DNA of 16,846 bases from an uncultured Eggerthellaceae bacterium (GTDB lineage Bacteria > Actinomycetota > Coriobacteriia > Coriobacteriales > Eggerthellaceae), in assembly GCA_946631805.1 (NCBI GenBank), contig CAMPAJ010000008.1, positions 1 to 16,846 on the forward strand. Direction: 5' to 3'. Shown here piece by piece: positions 14,275-16,846 of the stretch. The first letter of the stretch is position 1, and every line of letters begins with the position of its first letter. The notes below the pieces were generated by a model, which was not told the DNA's origin, ran no database searches, and worked only from the letters and a program-made list of their open reading frames with translations. Both the position numbers and the translations under genes were made by a program.

Positions 14275-14460
14275 GTAACGTGCCATTCGCCTTGTGTCAT
14301 CGTCCCTTCCACGTGGATTGCGGGCAAGCAGGGTTTGGTTTCCTACGAAATCGAAGGAACCTCCGCAGGAAACGTGCTGCGCTACATTCGTCGTCGCGAC
14401 CGCTCCGTTTCGGACGAGGAATCGCTGTTCATGAGCATATTGCGCGAAAAGCTGCAGTAA
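14275..14460 (+). pseudogene. 3' remnant of a lost gene
   Basis: No start codon is present, but from about 14314 the frame reads like genuine protein: WIAGKQGLVSYEIEGTSAG, NVLRYIRRRDRSVSDEE, SLFMSILREKLQ, then TAA at 14458. The amphipathic, charged C-terminal helix and normal codon use suggest the tail of a cytoplasmic protein, perhaps a regulator. I cannot name the family. Its 5' end is missing at the same place as that of the oppositely oriented lipoprotein gene, consistent with one deletion. The roughly 100 bases between them (14177-14274) hold nothing I recognise. Confidence 0.5.
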
Positions 14461-14480
14461 TCGTCTCAGTCCGTCATGCG

Positions 14481-14486
14481 TATAAT
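14481..14486 (+). promoter_or_regulatory. Candidate -10 box (TATAAT) for the 331-aa gene
   Basis: A perfect TATAAT lies 87 bases before the start codon. The hexamer 17 bases upstream (TAATCG) is a poor -35, so confidence is low. Confidence 0.35.
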
Positions 14487-14572
14487 AACGAGGTTGCGTT
14501 AGTCGATGCTGAGGTTCCCGGCGGCGAGGTCGTCGCCATTGCAATTTGAGCGCTTGCTAGAAAGGGCTGGCT

Positions 14573-15568
14573 ATGGATCGCCCCATGCTTTATGACATAC
14601 TGTACGCCCTGGCTGCCCGCGATGGGCGCGAAGCGGCTCTGTTCGGCAATTGCGCCCCGCTGGCGCACGAGGCGTTCGTGCGCAGTCTCGCGGGCGACTA
14701 CTTCCCCGAAATCTGGTTCGAAGTGCCGCTTGCGGGCGAGCCCTGGTTCGACCTGCATACGCTCGTTGCGTATGATGACCTGGATGCTGGTATGACCTTT
14801 GTGCCCGAGACGTGCGGGTTCTGCCCAGAGGCCTTTTTGTGGTTCGCTGCCCAGAAAGATGGCGTTCGCCAACTGGCGCTCAGCTGGGACGTAAGTTCCG
14901 GCGATGTGCAGCATCCGGCCGTCCAGCTGCTCGTGGGCAACGGTGGCGTGCCCGCGATGTGCGGTTTTTTGGAAGCGGCGGGGAGAGCCGATGCCGCATC
15001 AGCCTATGCTGCTTTTGCCGAGCGCCTGCCCGAAGGCTGGTTCCCGTGCTATTCCGGCGTATTTCCGAGGCGTTCGACTCCGTTTTTGCGCGTAGAGTGC
15101 ATACCGGGCTTTGAGCTGCAGCAAGCATATGCTCAAGATCCTGCCTTGCTGGAGGTCCATCTTTGCCAAACGGGCTTTGATTGCTTTGGCCAAACGGTGC
15201 TTTCGTATTGCCAAGTGCTTGCCGACACGCCCTTTGGTCTCGAGTTTCAGTTCGATGTTTCGCCCGATGGGCGTGCAACCAACACGCTCGGTGCAAGCGT
15301 TCGCTTTGCGCAAGCGCCCGGGACGCCCGAATGGCAGGCTTTTGAAGTCGACGGTGCGGCGGGTGAGCTCATGGACCGCGTGGAGGCGTGGGGGCTGGTC
15401 GACGGGCGCTGGAGAATACTTGCCGATACGGCGTTTGCCAAACGCGCGGGACGCGGCGGCGAGGCGTGCGTGCTGTACTGCTATCCTGCGTTCCTCAAGC
15501 TGCGTTGGCGCGATGGTGAACCGCTTGATGCGAAGGCGTACCTCATCGCGGGTGCGCAGGGCTTTTAG
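14573..15568 (+). CDS. Conserved-looking hypothetical protein, 331 aa
   Basis: I do not recognise a family. The protein is soluble, without signal peptide or membrane segments, acidic to neutral and rich in aromatic residues and Cys (including CGFCPEAF near residue 81). Readable blocks are FPEIWFEVPLAGEPWFDLHT (about 43-62), QLALSWDVSSGDVQHPAVQLL, PEGWFPCYSGVFPRRSTPFLRVECIPG (about 153-179), LADTPFGLEFQFDVSPDGR, and a final strand pair with PAFLKLRWRDGEPLDAKAYL. The alternating strand pattern suggests a beta-rich enzyme-like fold. The start has AGAAAGGG six bases upstream. It stands alone: a deletion scar lies upstream and a 350-bp gap downstream. Codon use matches its neighbours. Its completeness contrasts with the decayed genes to its left. 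Confidence 0.85.
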   Translation: MDRPMLYDILYALAARDGREAALFGNCAPLAHEAFVRSLAGDYFPEIWFEVPLAGEPWFDLHTLVAYDDLDAGMTFVPETCGFCPEAFLWFAAQKDGVRQLALSWDVSSGDVQHPAVQLLVGNGGVPAMCGFLEAAGRADAASAYAAFAERLPEGWFPCYSGVFPRRSTPFLRVECIPGFELQQAYAQDPALLEVHLCQTGFDCFGQTVLSYCQVLADTPFGLEFQFDVSPDGRATNTLGASVRFAQAPGTPEWQAFEVDGAAGELMDRVEAWGLVDGRWRILADTAFAKRAGRGGEACVLYCYPAFLKLRWRDGEPLDAKAYLIAGAQGF

Positions 15569-15643
15569 GCTGGTGTCTCTTGCGGGTAGCTCGGGTATAG
15601 CTGGGTTGTGCATCTGGGTTTAGACCTGGCTTCGGCTTGCCGT

Positions 15644-15673
15644 CCCACCACCCCTGGAGCCCTGGGCGGTGGG
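15644..15673 (+). terminator. Possible terminator-like hairpin after the 331-aa gene
   Basis: CCCACC (15644-15649) pairs with GGTGGG (15668-15673) about 75 bp past the stop codon, followed by CCTTTCG. The T tract is poor. Confidence 0.3.
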
Positions 15674-15712
15674 CCTTTCGCTTGGCCTTCTGAACAGGGC
15701 TATTGGGGTTGA

Positions 15713-15778
15713 ATGGTAACGGTTGTGAGCCTTGCAATACACTTTTACTAGACACAAACAAGTGAAAATAGTTACCAT
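15713..15778. repeat. Inverted repeat ATGGTAAC...GTTACCAT in the upstream region of the GAF-ABC gene
   Basis: Perfect 8-bp arms at 15713-15720 and 15771-15778 bracket a 50-bp AT-richer segment. They lie 32 bp upstream of the -35 box at 15810 and could be paired operator half-sites. Confidence 0.5.
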
Positions 15779-15809
15779 ATCGCTAGTACGGGTTGTTGGC
15801 TGGTCAGTC

Positions 15810-15839
15810 TTGACGCACGGCTCGTAAAGACACTATAGA
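15810..15839 (+). promoter_or_regulatory. Sigma-70 promoter of the GAF-ABC gene
   Basis: TTGACG (15810-15815), an 18-bp spacer and TATAGA (15834-15839) give a reasonable promoter, leaving a leader of about 73 bases. Confidence 0.6.
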
Positions 15840-15918
15840 AACGAGAAACCAACGATTCCCAGCAGGCATATGGTCGAGAGCGGTCTCGTTGGCGTCAAAT
15901 CGTAGCAGGAGCGCAGCA

Positions 15919-16846
15919 ATGGACAGTTCGGCACTCAAAGTCTATAGGACAATCGGCGTAGTTCAGAACATTATCGCCAACTCGACGACGCTCGACGAGG
16001 CGTTGCAGAACAGCCTCAAGGCCATCATCGAAAACGCAGGTGCCGAGGGTGGTGCCATCTGGTATGCCGACAAGACTGACGGCAACAGGCTCCGCCCCTT
16101 CTTTTGGATCGGACCGGTGGACCTGACCCGGCGCAGCCATCTGCCAGGCGACGGCTCGGTTGGGCGTGTCTTCGAGACGCAAAAGGCCGAACGCCTCTTT
16201 GAGTTCCGTGCCGACCAAGATGTCGAGACGGCCATCGATTTTATGGGAATGCCCGTGGGATCGATGGTGTGCGTGCCGTTCAGCAGCACAAACGAGAATC
16301 TTGGCGTCATCCAGTTCGTAAACGGCAAAGATGCCGAGTCCTTCACCGACGAGGGCGCCGACGTCATGGAAATCATGGCCATGATGGCTGCCATCGCCAT
16401 CGAGGAGAACGAGGCAATTGCCGAGCCCTGGAAACCCGGCGAGATAATCATGCAGCTGCACGACATAACGCGCGAGTTCCAGAACGGCGACGTGGTTACC
16501 AAGGTCCTCAAGGGCGTGAACCTCGACGTGTACGAAGGCGAGTTCCTGGTGCTGCTCGGCGAGTCGGGTTGCGGCAAGTCTACGCTGCTCAACATCGTGG
16601 GCGGTATGGATTCGGCAACGTCGGGCGAGTTTACGTACATGGACCAGGATCTGAGCAACGCCACGCAAGAGGAGCTCACGGAGTTTCGCCGCCGCAACAT
16701 CGGCTTCATCTTCCAAAGCTACAACCTCATGCCCAACCTCACGGCCTTGCAGAACCTCAACCTCATCGCCGAGCTCGTGGACAACCCCATGGACTCCGAC
16801 GAGGCGCTCGACATCGTGGGGCTTTCCGACCGCAAGAAGAATTACC
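15919..16846 (+). CDS. GAF domain fused to a MacB/LolD-type ABC ATPase (3' end beyond the window)
   Basis: The frame from ATG 15919 stays open to the edge (309 codons). AGGAG lies 7 bases before the start. Residues about 5-165 form a GAF-like sensor domain: helix TLDEALQNSLKAIIENAGAE, strand GGAIWYADK, LPGDGSVGRVFETQKAERL, MPVGSMVCVPF, NLGVIQFVNGKD, FTDEGADVMEIMAMM. From about 178 an ABC ATPase follows: MQLHDITREFQNGD, Walker A GESGCGKST (214-222), and Q-loop FIFQSYNLMPNLTALQNL with Gln266. The FQ-x-YNLMP and TALQNL wording is that of MacB/LolD/FtsE-type transporters, which pump lipoproteins, peptides or drugs or act mechanically. The signature motif and Walker B lie beyond the edge. A FtsX-like permease gene would be expected next. 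Confidence 0.9.
   Translation, partial: MDSSALKVYRTIGVVQNIIANSTTLDEALQNSLKAIIENAGAEGGAIWYADKTDGNRLRPFFWIGPVDLTRRSHLPGDGSVGRVFETQKAERLFEFRADQDVETAIDFMGMPVGSMVCVPFSSTNENLGVIQFVNGKDAESFTDEGADVMEIMAMMAAIAIEENEAIAEPWKPGEIIMQLHDITREFQNGDVVTKVLKGVNLDVYEGEFLVLLGESGCGKSTLLNIVGGMDSATSGEFTYMDQDLSNATQEELTEFRRRNIGFIFQSYNLMPNLTALQNLNLIAELVDNPMDSDEALDIVGLSDRKKNY

Noticed and set aside
15895..16716. 273- and 248-codon minus-strand frames opposite the GAF-ABC gene
   Set aside because: They are shadows of a real plus-strand frame that is open to the edge and carries Walker A and GAF motifs.

Overview
The window looks like a chromosomal piece of a high-GC, anaerobic, gut-type actinobacterium, most likely of class Coriobacteriia (Eggerthellaceae-like). 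I infer this from the mix of a tungsten/molybdenum aldehyde:ferredoxin oxidoreductase, a PF14512-type nitroreductase, CotH and lysine-rich Ig-like surface proteins, Ser/Ala-rich lipoprotein linkers and a GAF-ABC ATPase fusion. No 16S or other marker gene is present, so the taxonomy is an inference.

Region 1 (1-3127) is a pterin-cofactor redox module. The left edge holds the first 39 codons of a ThiF/MoeB/HesA-type adenylyltransferase on the minus strand. It diverges from a two-gene operon encoding an aldehyde:ferredoxin oxidoreductase (likely TTG start at 287) and a 69-residue MoaD/ThiS-like sulfur carrier ending in Gly-Gly. The three together suggest local provision of dithiolene sulfur for the tungsto/molybdopterin cofactor. 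A convergent FMN nitroreductase follows, with 13-bp tandem repeats at its stop codon.

Region 2 (3237-4752) has a damaged-looking, internally duplicated surface protein gene (minus strand). Next is a tRNA-Phe(GAA) gene with a good promoter. Its 3' end is repeated three times because of two perfect 173-bp tandem units, each carrying the tRNA 3' end including CCA, a terminator, several hairpins and an inverted copy of the T-arm. The locus looks like the scar of site-specific integration or tandem amplification at a tRNA attachment site.

Region 3 (4753-11578, minus strand) holds a complete ABC importer of the peptide/nickel class: lipoprotein binding protein, two permeases and two ATPases, with an alpha/beta hydrolase after it. 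A textbook cobalamin riboswitch with its own sigma-70 promoter lies upstream of the binding-protein gene, so the transporter is probably repressed by B12. That makes cobalt, a corrinoid or another B12-related solute a better substrate guess than peptides.

Region 4 (11711-14570) is a decaying stretch. It contains a CotH-like surface protein gene broken in two, a lipoprotein gene without its signal-peptide end, and the 3' tail of another gene, the last two apparently joined by a deletion that removed both 5' ends.

Region 5 (14573-16846) has an intact unrecognised 331-aa protein gene. After a 350-bp regulatory gap with a sigma-70 promoter and inverted repeats comes the start of a GAF-domain plus MacB/LolD-type ABC ATPase fusion, which runs off the right edge.
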